Of a stretch of 62,048 nt of DNA, positions 17,428 to 25,796 are shown piece after piece. The notes under the pieces were generated by a model. That model did not search any database. It worked only from the letters and a program-made list of their open reading frames with translations, and was not told where the DNA came from. This DNA comes from Alkaliphilus pronyensis (GTDB lineage: Bacteria > Bacillota > Clostridia > Peptostreptococcales > Natronincolaceae): contig NZ_WBZC01000008.1 of assembly GCF_009017275.1 (NCBI RefSeq), positions 1 through 62,048 on the forward strand, read 5' to 3'. The first letter of the stretch is position 1. Every line of letters starts with the position of its first letter. Both the position numbers and the translations under genes were made by a program.

Positions 17428-17565
17428 TTATTTACTGTTAATTTCCTAGGAAATATGTAACTATATAATTTATTATGTATTAGCCTTCTTAATATAGTAA
17501 TATCTGTTATAATTGTATATATATTATTTGCATAAACAAATATCAATACTACAGGAGGTATGATA

Positions 17566-18861
17566 ATGCTGAAGCCAAAAAAAGTATTATTCTCTATAAT
17601 CTTAATTATATTATATGTATCAATAGCTAATTATTCTTTTGCTGACAATTATAAAGAGATAAAAATTTATGTTGATGATAAGCCCCTCTCCTTCGATACT
17701 GGTGCTTATAAAATAAACAATCGCGTAATGGTTCCCTTCCGAGGCATACTAGAGGCCTTTGGTGCTCAGGTTGGGTGGGATGAGAACACAAAGACAGTTA
17801 CTGCATATAAGGATGGAATAGTAATTAAACTATCAATAGGTAGTACTACGGCATATAAAAACACCACAGCATATAAATTAGATGTGCCTCCACAAATTAT
17901 AAATAGTAGAACCTTTATCCCTGTTCGTTTTGTTTCTGAAGCCTTAGGAATGGATGTTAAATGGGATGGTAAAAATCAATCAGTTTATATTGTTGACCCT
18001 TCTATTCCATTTTCCTTTAAGGATATTTCTATAGGCACAACCTTAGCTTCTGTCGAGGATAAACTAGGAAAGCCAATTAGAGTGGATTCAAGTGAATATG
18101 ATTTTGATTGGTACATTTATCATAATAGGTATATGGATTATCTTCAAATCGGTATAAAGGACAGAAGAGTAGTAGCTCTATATAGTAATAATCTCGGTTG
18201 GAAAAATCATTATAATATAGATGTTAATGCTAGTAAAAAAAATATTAGGAATATACTAAAGGATTCTTTGGTAGGAATTATAAAGGGTAATACAATTCAT
18301 TTATTACCTCCCTTTGAAGCTGGAAAAGAAGAGTATTATTTATATCAATTAAACAATGGCTATGTAACCATTTTTTTTGATTTGCATAATAATGACAGGG
18401 TCTCTGCAATTCAACTTATTGCAAAGGAAAGTGAAGAAACTGTTAAGGAATTTAACTATATGTCATCAAGCTTAAAATTAGCCTTTGAAAAACAGAGCTT
18501 TGATCTAGTTAATGCCAGCAGAGCTAAGATGGGCTTAGCTCCTTTAGAGTGGTGTGCCAGTGCCTCTGATGCTGCATATAAGCATAGTTTAGATATGGCA
18601 GTAAATAGTTTTTTTGGCCATGAAAATTTATATAATAAATCTGTTTCTGATAGATTAAAGGCTGAAGGCATTAATTATAGGAGGGCTGGGGAAAACATCG
18701 CGGCTGGCCATCAAAATGCTATCTATGCCCATGAAAACCTACTTAATTCGGAGGGCCATAGAAAAATGATTTTAGGTGAGTTTGAAAAATTAGGAGTGGG
18801 AGTACATTTTGGCGGGCCATATAATGTATATTTTACTCAGAATTATTATGCCAAAAAATAA
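17566..18861 (+). CDS. Secreted Cu-amine-oxidase-N / CAP domain protein
   Basis: About 431 residues, secreted. Signal peptide at residues 1-27 (LFSIILIILYVSIANYSFA). Residues about 30-145 form a copper amine oxidase N-terminal-like domain of the kind Firmicutes attach to surface proteins (VMVPFRGILEAFGAQVGWDENTKTV; TFIPVRFVSEALGMDVKWD). A middle region of about 150 residues resembles the CAP-associated module found in YlbC-like proteins. Residues about 310-431 are a CAP/SCP domain (VNASRAKMGLAPLEW, HSLDMAVNSFFGHEN, AGENIAAGH, HRKMILGEFEKLGVG). ATG 17566 is preferred over ATG 17560, which is only one base from AGGAGG. Its function is not known. It is monocistronic with its own terminator. Confidence 0.85.
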   Translation: MLKPKKVLFSIILIILYVSIANYSFADNYKEIKIYVDDKPLSFDTGAYKINNRVMVPFRGILEAFGAQVGWDENTKTVTAYKDGIVIKLSIGSTTAYKNTTAYKLDVPPQIINSRTFIPVRFVSEALGMDVKWDGKNQSVYIVDPSIPFSFKDISIGTTLASVEDKLGKPIRVDSSEYDFDWYIYHNRYMDYLQIGIKDRRVVALYSNNLGWKNHYNIDVNASKKNIRNILKDSLVGIIKGNTIHLLPPFEAGKEEYYLYQLNNGYVTIFFDLHNNDRVSAIQLIAKESEETVKEFNYMSSSLKLAFEKQSFDLVNASRAKMGLAPLEWCASASDAAYKHSLDMAVNSFFGHENLYNKSVSDRLKAEGINYRRAGENIAAGHQNAIYAHENLLNSEGHRKMILGEFEKLGVGVHFGGPYNVYFTQNYYAKK

Positions 18862-18864
18862 CTT

Positions 18865-18888
18865 AAGGTAGAGGGGGACCTCTACCTT
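18865..18888. terminator. Terminator between the CAP protein and HD-GYP genes
   Basis: A ten-bp stem (AAGGTAGAGG / CCTCTACCTT) with a four-base loop lies between convergent genes. The T run is weak on both sides. Confidence 0.65.
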
Positions 18889-18899
18889 ACTTGATTAAT

Positions 18900-20024
18900 T
18901 TATGCAAAGCTTACAATATCAATGCCTTCATTTTCTTTGGCATTGAGGTCTATTACTGTTTCTGAATTATTGATCTTTATAATGGGTCTATGTATATTCT
19001 GCTTTGGTACAAAGGCTATTCTTCCTTCTCTGCCATCAGTAAGCTTTACAGTCTGACCTATAAAGCAATTTCCTATACGTTGCAGAAAGATATATAATAT
19101 CTCTGTATCTAATTTATCTAAATACTCTAATTCCATAATTTTTATTGCATTAAAGGGTGTTAGCTTTGGTCTGTAGGGACGTTCGGAGGTAAGGGCATTG
19201 TATATGTCTGCAACAGCAATAATTCGTGCTAATAGTGGAATTTTGTCTCCATTCAACCCCATCGGATATCCGCTGCCGTCCATCTTCTCATGGTGAAAAA
19301 GTACTGCCTGTTTTACTTCTTCACTAACAAAGTCATATTTCTTTATTAGCTCATGACTATAAACCACATGCTTTTCACACTCTAGTCTTTCATCATTAGT
19401 TAATTTGTCTTTTTTATTTAGCAATTCTACTGGCACCTGTATCTTACCAATATCAATTAATAAAGCGCTTAAAGTTAAGTTTTGTAATTTTTCATTTGGT
19501 AGGGCAAGCCATTTACCTAAAGCATAGCTAATAAGAGTTACGTTTTGACTGTGGGCATAGGTTATGTCATCATAGTCTTTAATTTTTTCTAAAAGCTGAA
19601 AGATATTGATTTTACCTTGAAAAACCGCTAAGGTCTTTTGAATATTCTTTTTGACATCATCAGCTTTTATCTCTTCACCTTTTATTATTGCCTGGAAGTC
19701 ATTTTGCAGGTTTTTTTGTACATCTTTAAAATTGCTTCTAAAGCTTTCAACCTCTTTTTTCTCCATTTCAATCATTATTAAATCATCATTATCTTTTGAG
19801 AAATTATCTGGTATGTCTAAAGGTTCTTTATCAAGCTTTATTCTAACTCTTTTTATTTGATGAAGCTCTAATAGATTTTGTATTTTGTCAATTTCCTTTA
19901 ATACAGTCCCCGCTGGAAGTAAAACATTTCCATACCTATTTACAACTTCTGATTCAAGAGTCATGCCTTCTTCAATTTGATTTACTAAAATATCTTTATA
20001 ATTTCTATTTACTGAATATGACAT
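18900..20024 (-). CDS. HD-GYP domain protein with a degenerate HD motif
   Basis: About 374 residues, soluble. Residues 1-100 resemble the DUF3391-like N-terminal region of HD-GYP proteins; a helical stretch follows, then the HD-GYP domain (about 150-300). The domain keeps HHEKMDGSGYPMGLNGDKIPLLARIIAVADIYNALTSERPYRP and upstream histidines (AHSQNV; KHVVYSHEL), but the core motif reads LLIDIGK where LLHDIGK is expected, so the HD histidine is replaced by isoleucine. Family members with intact motifs hydrolyse cyclic di-GMP; this one may be inactive or altered. ATG 20024 is chosen for its spacing from GGGGGG; a GTG at 20039 lies inside that site. A C-terminal part of about 60 residues resembles a PilZ-like or small beta domain, but I cannot confirm it. 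Confidence 0.85.
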   Translation of the reverse strand: MSYSVNRNYKDILVNQIEEGMTLESEVVNRYGNVLLPAGTVLKEIDKIQNLLELHQIKRVRIKLDKEPLDIPDNFSKDNDDLIMIEMEKKEVESFRSNFKDVQKNLQNDFQAIIKGEEIKADDVKKNIQKTLAVFQGKINIFQLLEKIKDYDDITYAHSQNVTLISYALGKWLALPNEKLQNLTLSALLIDIGKIQVPVELLNKKDKLTNDERLECEKHVVYSHELIKKYDFVSEEVKQAVLFHHEKMDGSGYPMGLNGDKIPLLARIIAVADIYNALTSERPYRPKLTPFNAIKIMELEYLDKLDTEILYIFLQRIGNCFIGQTVKLTDGREGRIAFVPKQNIHRPIIKINNSETVIDLNAKENEGIDIVSFA

Positions 20025-20116
20025 TCCACTACCCCCCACACCATAAAAATTTTGGTATATTAATATAATTATCGGAATAACTTAAGGATTTCAAAATATA
20101 AGAAAGTAAAAAAATA

Positions 20117-20141
20117 AAAAATAGGACTTTAGCTCCTATTA
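20117..20141 (-). terminator. Terminator of the metG-tatD operon
   Basis: On the minus strand AATAGGA-GCTAAAG-TCCTATT is followed by TTTTTATTTTTTT. It is about 190 bp downstream of tatD and beyond repeat copy D, so copy D is probably transcribed in the metG-tatD 3' UTR. Confidence 0.75.
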
Positions 20142-20215
20142 TTGGATTATTCAACAAAATGTCGAAATATCCTCTTTTTTGTAATAAGAAAGAATATTAT
20201 TTTACAAGCACTTAA

Positions 20216-20302
20216 TAAAGAATACTTAATTCCGCTACTTTCTAGCTTTACGGCACTTATCTCCCGCTTAAGAAGCGGGAGTGTTAGTAACGCCGCTGAA
20301 AT
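20216..20302 (+). repeat. Dispersed hairpin element, copy D (short form)
   Basis: Starts TAAAGAATACTTAATTCCGC and passes directly into CTTTCTAGCTT, so the first hairpin of the long form is absent. The GC-rich hairpin at 20261-20281 is identical to copies A and B. It is followed by TGTTAGTAACGCCGCTGA. It lies in the gap between the HD-GYP gene and tatD, antisense to the presumed tatD transcript. Confidence 0.85.
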
Positions 20303-20327
20303 GTATTAGTATTTAGATATGTTTAAT

Positions 20328-21095
20328 TTACTTAATTCTAAAGAAGTTAATAGCATTATTTGATGTCTTTTCAGCTACTTCATTGTAGTTTAAGCTCTTT
20401 GCCTCTGCAATTGCCTCCACCACATACTTAACATAAGCTGGCTCATTCCTTTTTCCTCTATAGGGTACTGGAGTAAGGTATGGTGAATCTGTTTCTACCA
20501 ATAGCCATTCTAGTGGAATCTCCTTTGCCACCTCATGGGTTTTCTTTGCATTCTTAAAGGTTAGTGGTCCTGCTAAAGAAATATATACTCCCTGCTTAAC
20601 ATATTCTTTAGCCAATTCTAAGCTTCCAGAATAACAGTGCATTACACACCCTGTTTTACCCAAATTATATTTCTTTACAATATCAAAAACATCCTTATGG
20701 GCATCACGGTCATGTATAATAACGGGTAATTCAACTTCTTTAGCTAGCTCTACCTGCTTTATAAACCACTCCTTTTGTACTTCTCTTGGTGAATGATTAT
20801 AATAATAATCTAAACCAATTTCTCCTATGGCAACTACCTTTTGCTTATTTGTTAAAGACCTTAATACTACTAGGGTGCTTTCATCCATATCCTTTACATC
20901 ATGGGGGTGGACTCCTACAGCTGCATAGACCATGTCATATTTTTCAGCTATATTTACAGCTTTTACTGAAGAAGTAAGATCAGCACCTGGGTTTAATATA
21001 TGTCTTAACCCATTGTTTTTTGCAGATTCGATAATTTCATCTAAGTCTTTATTGTATCTTGCATCATCTAAATGGGCGTGACTATCAAATAACAT
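20328..21095 (-). CDS. tatD: TatD family metal-dependent hydrolase
   Basis: 255-residue TIM-barrel metallohydrolase. TatD proteins are Mg-dependent DNases or exonucleases, and in Bacillus the gene (yabD) follows metS. Metal-site motifs are in order: FDSHAHLDD, VGVHPHD, AIGEIGLDYYYN, VIIHDRDAH, VMHCYSGS, VETDSPYLTPVP. The length is normal and nothing is missing. The start ATG 21095 has GGGGG at a suitable distance and lies 12 bases after metG, so the two form an operon under the Met T-box. Its physiological substrate in Firmicutes is uncertain. Confidence 0.93.
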   Translation of the reverse strand: MLFDSHAHLDDARYNKDLDEIIESAKNNGLRHILNPGADLTSSVKAVNIAEKYDMVYAAVGVHPHDVKDMDESTLVVLRSLTNKQKVVAIGEIGLDYYYNHSPREVQKEWFIKQVELAKEVELPVIIHDRDAHKDVFDIVKKYNLGKTGCVMHCYSGSLELAKEYVKQGVYISLAGPLTFKNAKKTHEVAKEIPLEWLLVETDSPYLTPVPYRGKRNEPAYVKYVVEAIAEAKSLNYNEVAEKTSNNAINFFRIK

Positions 21096-21106
21096 TGAAA
21101 AACCCC

Positions 21107-23068
21107 CTAACTAATTAACGTACCATGTGGTATATCCTTGTCTACTGTTGCTAAAACAAGGCTTTCTTCATTAGATGCTGCCAAAATCATACCCTGTGAT
21201 TGGATGCCTCTAAGTTTAACAGGTTTTAGATTGGCAACTAAAATAACCTTTTTATTGATTAGCTCCTCTGGTGAATAGTTTTGGGCAATACCTGAGACAA
21301 CCTGTCTTACTTCTTTTCCCATTTGTAGCTTCAATACTAGTAAACGATTAGCTTTGGGATGCTTTTCTGCCTCTATAACCTCTGCAACCCTCAACTCCAC
21401 CTTGTCGAACTCATCAATTGTAATCTCTTCCTTTTTATTAACTTCAACTGTCTCTTCCTCTTTTGTAGCACCATTTATTTTTTCTATATATCTACTGTTA
21501 ACCTCTTCTAGCTCTGCAGCTTCTTTTTCAGTATCTAGTCTCGGGAAAAGCACCTCACCTTTATGAACCTTTAAACCATCTGGAATTAGTCCGAATTTAA
21601 AAACGTCCTCCCAAAGGGTGGCTTTCCCATCATATATACCTATTTGTGACCATATTTTTTTAGTTATTGTCTCCATAAAGGGTTTTATCAACAATGATAT
21701 AATCCGTATTGTATCCATTAAATTATATAATACTGTATCAAGCTGATGTTTCTTATCCTTATCTTTGGCTAGTATCCAAGGTGTTGTTTCGTCAATATAT
21801 TTGTTTGCTCTTCTTATAACCTTCCATATTTCTTCCAATGCCTCATGGAACTGTAGACGATTTAAAGCAGCCTCTACTTTCTTACCAGCGTCTGTAACAA
21901 CCTTTATTAGGCTATCATCAAAATCTCCCTTTGCCTTGCTGGGGGGAATAATACCATCATTATACTTTTCAACCATTGCAACACTTCTACTTACTAGGTT
22001 GCCTAAGTCATTAGCTAAATCAGAGTTTATTCTGTTTATGAAGGAGCTGTTGGTGTAGTTTCCATCTTGTCCAAAGGTAAATTCCCTCAATAAGAAATAT
22101 TTTAATGCATCAATTCCATACCTCTCAATTAATGGCTCTGGATATACAACATTTCCCTTTGATTTTGACATTTTATCAGCACCAGAAAGTATCCAACCAT
22201 GACCATAAACCATCTTTGGTAGTGGTATTTCTAATGCCATCAAAAGTGCAGGCCAAATAATTGTATGGAATCGAACAATCTCCTTACCTACAAGATGAAC
22301 GTCAGCAGGCCAATACTTATTATATTTTTCATCATTATCTGACCCATAGCCCAGGGCTGTTATATAGTTACATACTGCATCGAACCAAACATAAATAATA
22401 TGTTTTTTGTCAAATGGAACTTTAATTCCCCAGTCAAAGCTCGTTCTAGATACGCATAAATCCTCTAGTCCTGGTTTCAAAAAGTTGTTTATCATTTCAT
22501 TTCTTCTTGTTTCAGGGAAGCAAATTTCTGGATGCTTATCATAATACTCAATTAGTCTGTCCTGATATTTTGAAAGCTTGAAAAAATATGCCTCTTCCTT
22601 TGCTAAGTGTGCTTCTCTATTACAGTCGGGGCAAAGATTTCCTTCCTTTAATTGAGTTTCTGTCCAAAAAGATTCGCAGGGGGTACAATACCAGCCTTCA
22701 TACTCACTTTTATATATATCTCTCTTATTATATAGTTCTGTAAAAATCTTCTGTACCGCCTCCCCATGGTATTCATCAGTTGTTCTAATGAATATATCAT
22801 AGGATATGTCCATTTTACCCCAGGTGCTTTTTATTTCTTCTACAATTCCATCCACATGCTCCTTTGGTGTGATACCCTTTTTAGCTGCTGCTTCCTGAAT
22901 TTTTTCTCCATGCTCGTCTGTTCCTGTTAAGAATTGTACATCGTAACCACAAAATCTTTTAAACCTAGATATAACATCAGCTGCAACAGTAGTGTAGGTA
23001 TGCCCAATGGTTAATCTTGCGTTGGGATAATAGATTGGTGTGGTAATGTAAAATGTCTTTTTACTCAT
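21107..23068 (-). CDS. metG: Methionyl-tRNA synthetase
   Basis: Charges tRNA-Met; class I synthetase of 653 residues. The HIGH-like signature is TIGHTYTT. The zinc-binding CP domain has two Cys pairs (CTPCESF...CPDCNRE). [10 protein letters not shown] is the KMSKS loop, and an anticodon-binding helical domain follows. Residues about 550-653 are a C-terminal EMAP/Trbp111-type tRNA-binding domain ([24 protein letters not shown]...). All parts are intact. The start ATG 23068 follows GGAGG. Expression should be controlled by the Met T-box directly upstream. Confidence 0.97.
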   Translation of the reverse strand: MSKKTFYITTPIYYPNARLTIGHTYTTVAADVISRFKRFCGYDVQFLTGTDEHGEKIQEAAAKKGITPKEHVDGIVEEIKSTWGKMDISYDIFIRTTDEYHGEAVQKIFTELYNKRDIYKSEYEGWYCTPCESFWTETQLKEGNLCPDCNREAHLAKEEAYFFKLSKYQDRLIEYYDKHPEICFPETRRNEMINNFLKPGLEDLCVSRTSFDWGIKVPFDKKHIIYVWFDAVCNYITALGYGSDNDEKYNKYWPADVHLVGKEIVRFHTIIWPALLMALEIPLPKMVYGHGWILSGADKMSKSKGNVVYPEPLIERYGIDALKYFLLREFTFGQDGNYTNSSFINRINSDLANDLGNLVSRSVAMVEKYNDGIIPPSKAKGDFDDSLIKVVTDAGKKVEAALNRLQFHEALEEIWKVIRRANKYIDETTPWILAKDKDKKHQLDTVLYNLMDTIRIISLLIKPFMETITKKIWSQIGIYDGKATLWEDVFKFGLIPDGLKVHKGEVLFPRLDTEKEAAELEEVNSRYIEKINGATKEEETVEVNKKEEITIDEFDKVELRVAEVIEAEKHPKANRLLVLKLQMGKEVRQVVSGIAQNYSPEELINKKVILVANLKPVKLRGIQSQGMILAASNEESLVLATVDKDIPHGTLIS

Positions 23069-23111
23069 TAGCTTCTTCCTCCTTTATTTATGCTTATATT
23101 TAATAACCAAA

Positions 23112-23370
23112 AAATAAATAAACCCCATCCCTAAATATAGGGACGAGGTTTGTCTCGCGTTACCACCCTAGTTCATTATTATTTTTCAACAATAAACTCT
23201 ATAGGCAAAATTATTCGCCTTGCCTTATAACGTAGGCAATTCGTTATAGCCTAAGAACTTAATTCCTCAGCCATAAGGTTCAGGGGCCATCTTCAGCTTA
23301 AGCTTCAGTACCGGCTTTCACCTTACCCGGCTCTCTATACCTGAAAAATAAACCTACTCTTCCCATCATT
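23112..23370 (-). promoter_or_regulatory. T-box riboswitch (methionine) of metG
   Basis: Read on the minus strand, a stem I region begins near 23370. It contains a specifier segment GAAGATGGCCCCTGAACC in which ATG (Met) sits in the expected place. The antiterminator core AGGGTGGTAACGCG is at 23156-23169 (usual form AGGGTGGTACCGCG, one base different). The terminator helix CCTCGTCCCTA / TAGGGATGGGG with a T-rich tail is at 23121-23150. Uncharged tRNA-Met should favour antitermination and raise metG-tatD expression. Confidence 0.93.
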
Positions 23371-23394
23371 ACCATATATATTTATGTTACTAAC

Positions 23395-23790
23395 TGTTAA
23401 TTATCAGTTGCTCTTTCATTATTCATTGTTTTTTTATTACTTATTACTCATTTATTTTATGGTTTTTCACTTTTCAATTTATTCTTTTATCTTTTATCTT
23501 TTATCTTTTAATTCTTATCTTTTCACTTTTAACTCTTAACTCTTAACTCTTAACTTTTCATTTTTCACTTTTCACTTTTAATTATGTTTCTTGTTTTCCA
23601 TTTTCCATTTTCCATTTTGTTTTATGGTTTTTAGTTTTTATCTCTTAACTCTTAATTCTTAACTCTTAACTTTTCACTTTTAATTTTTAATTTTTAATTT
23701 TTAATTATGTTTCTTGTTTTCCATTTTAAATTTTCAACTTTGTTTTCTTGTTTTTCATTACTCATTACTCATTACTCATTACTTTTATTA
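23395..23790 (-). repeat. Purine-rich word-repeat tract 2
   Basis: The gap 23371-23920 upstream of the T-box holds about 400 bp of pyrimidine-rich plus strand, purine-rich on the minus strand. It uses the same words as tract 1 in inverse orientation: CATTACTCATTACTC, CTCTTAACTCTTAA, CCATTTTCCATTTTC, TTTTAATTTTTAA and TTGTTTTATGG. There is no open frame. The remaining 130 bp up to 23920 is AT-rich with no recognised feature. Confidence 0.85.
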
Positions 23791-23920
23791 TACTTCAATA
23801 TATTAAATAATAATCTGTTTGTCAATAAATTTTACAATATTTTAGTGGATTATACTGAATAGTGCTTTATATTCACTAAATGACTGTAAAGGTGGATCAG
23901 TTAAATACTAAAAAGGCATA

Positions 23921-24340
23921 TCACCTAAAATAATTTGGAAGAATGCTTGTATCGATTCCAAGACAGTCATCAACTCTATAATCTACAATGCTATTATTAT
24001 TTATATATAAATAAATTGCCGTGGTTCCTTTGTTTTCCCCCCTAATAAAGGGCATGTATATCAGTATTTCTTCTTTTCTATCCTTTATAATCATTTTACT
24101 ATTTTTTTGAATCGTTATATAAGGCGAGCCAAGAATGTCTATTAATTCCTCTTTATTAAGTCTCAAAAAATCTAGCTGAGCTTCTGAATCATATTTAGAA
24201 ATATAGTTTTGCCAATCAGGATTAACTATATGAGCAGCTGGTGAAGATTGTATATAAGTATAAGTTATAGTTGGTCTAAATATAATAATACTAATAAATA
24301 TTAATACCATTAAACATATGTTAATTCTTTTAAAGTCCAT
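23921..24340 (-). CDS. Hypothetical membrane-anchored or secreted protein
   Basis: 139 residues. An N-terminal hydrophobic segment (INICLMVLIFISIIIF) is a signal anchor or signal peptide. After it comes a soluble region of about 110 residues with LDFLRLNKEELIDILGSPYITIQ, faintly like the SmpA-type small repeat, and two cysteines or near-C-terminal acidic residues (RVDDCLGID). I do not recognise a family. ATG 24340 is chosen because AGGAGG lies upstream; a longer frame to 24469 only adds a hydrophobic, unlikely N-terminus. It sits downstream of spmB on the same strand with a gap of about 140 bp. Confidence 0.65.
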   Translation of the reverse strand: MDFKRINICLMVLIFISIIIFRPTITYTYIQSSPAAHIVNPDWQNYISKYDSEAQLDFLRLNKEELIDILGSPYITIQKNSKMIIKDRKEEILIYMPFIRGENKGTTAIYLYINNNSIVDYRVDDCLGIDTSILPNYFR

Positions 24341-24481
24341 GATTTTACCTCCTAGTAAAAGCAGTTGTAAATATAGATAATTTAATAACAACTTTATTTT
24401 TACTATTATACCATAAATTAGTGTGATCCAGTGGGTTGATTTTAAGATGTTGCTTTCATATCCTAACATTATAATCGATTA

Positions 24482-25012
24482 TCACCTAAACATAAGCCTG
24501 CAAATCATTACTGAAGCCAAAACAGCTGCCACATGGGAGATTAATGCAGCAAAAACGGTATGTCTAGATTTTTGTATTCCGACTGCACCAAAGTAAATTG
24601 CCATTGTATAAAATATAGTTTCTGCTGACCCCATCATTGTTGATGCAACCCTACCAATAAATGTATCGGCACCATAGGTGGTTATTATATCCTTTAATAA
24701 TGCCAGTGAGCCACTGCCTGAAAAGGGTCTTATAAAGGCCAGCGGTAACACTTCAGATGGAATGCCTAGAGGCTTTGTAAGGGGTATAAAAATTTTTGTT
24801 AAAAGCTCCATACCTCCAGATTTCCTCATAATATTTACAGCTAAAAAAATTGCTATCAAATATGGCATTATCTTAACCGCTGTCTTAAAGCCCTCTTGGG
24901 CCCCCTCGATAAACACATCGTATAGCTTAACTCCCTTTATTAATCCATGTAATAATATAATTGTCATTAATACTGGAATAGCTGTTATTGAAATTAAGTT
25001 TAATATCTTCAT
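24482..25012 (-). CDS. spmB: Spore maturation protein SpmB
   Basis: 176-residue polytopic membrane protein of the nucleoside-recognition (Gate) type. It contains GFKTAVKIMPYLIAIFLAVNIMRKSGG and PLAFIRPFSGSGSLALLKDI, which are characteristic of SpmB. SpmA and SpmB are needed for normal dehydration of the spore core in Bacillus. The start overlaps the spmA stop by ATGA, so translation is coupled. A small C-terminal helix pair completes the normal length. Confidence 0.93.
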   Translation of the reverse strand: MKILNLISITAIPVLMTIILLHGLIKGVKLYDVFIEGAQEGFKTAVKIMPYLIAIFLAVNIMRKSGGMELLTKIFIPLTKPLGIPSEVLPLAFIRPFSGSGSLALLKDIITTYGADTFIGRVASTMMGSAETIFYTMAIYFGAVGIQKSRHTVFAALISHVAAVLASVMICRLMFR

Positions 25013-25587
25013 TGTGGTTTTCTCCCTTCTAAAGCTTTACAGGCTAATATTCCAACAACAGTAGATATTGTAGTAGTGAATATGGTGGTGGCAATAATCT
25101 CCTCTGGAAAGGCAGAAGCAGCATCTGCCCTAATCTTAATTACCGTTAATGGTATTAATTGTATCGAAGACATGTTTATAACAAGAAACATACACATTGC
25201 ATTGCTTGCAACTTTTTTATTGCTGTTAATGGCTTGTAGCTCCTCCATAGCCTTTAACCCTAAGGCTGTGGCTGAATTGCCTGCACCGAACATATTTGCC
25301 ATCATATTCATCATAATTGCACTGGTTGCTGGGTGATTAACTGGTATTGATGGAAACAATAGCCTTATTATTGGTCTAAATATAACTGAAAGGCTATTCA
25401 TTAAGCCTGACCTCTTAGCTATATTCATTAAGCCTAACCATACAGCCATTATTCCAGTCAGTGATATGGCAAAAACCACAGCCTCCTGTACATCATTAAT
25501 TAAAACATCATTTATAATATTTATATTACCTGTAACTATTGCCATCAGCATTCCCAAAAGTATCATTAAAACCCATAAAATATTCAC
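25009..25587 (-). CDS. spmA: Spore maturation protein SpmA
   Basis: 192 residues, five or so membrane helices, with the Gate-domain features of SpmA: AISLTGIMAVWLGLMNIAKRSGL, FPSIPVNHPATSAIMMNMMANMFGAGNSATALGLKAMEEL, and NMSSIQLIPLTVIKIRADAAS. The start is GTG 25587 after AGAGGTGGGG. It forms an overlapping two-gene operon with spmB. In Bacillus the pair is transcribed in the mother cell under sigma-E; I could not identify the promoter here. Confidence 0.93.
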   Translation of the reverse strand: MNILWVLMILLGMLMAIVTGNINIINDVLINDVQEAVVFAISLTGIMAVWLGLMNIAKRSGLMNSLSVIFRPIIRLLFPSIPVNHPATSAIMMNMMANMFGAGNSATALGLKAMEELQAINSNKKVASNAMCMFLVINMSSIQLIPLTVIKIRADAASAFPEEIIATTIFTTTISTVVGILACKALEGRKPQ

Positions 25588-25796
25588 TATAACCCCACCT
25601 CTTGCGTTATACCTATATTTATATGAGTAAGGGTTTTTATTATATGATAGATGTGCTAAATCTTTATTTTAATATGCGTGTTATTGAATAGCTGCATTTT
25701 TAATAATATATGGTATAAAAATGGCATTTTTGCTATAATAAATTTAACTATAATAAATTTTGGTATGCTACCAATAACCGAAGAAAGGAAAAGGGC

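Noticed and set aside
20160-20166. Spo0A-box-like TGTCGAA upstream of the HD-GYP gene
   Set aside because: A single heptamer about 140 bp from the start with no promoter beside it; expected by chance. The same holds for the sites near 37762 and 56985.
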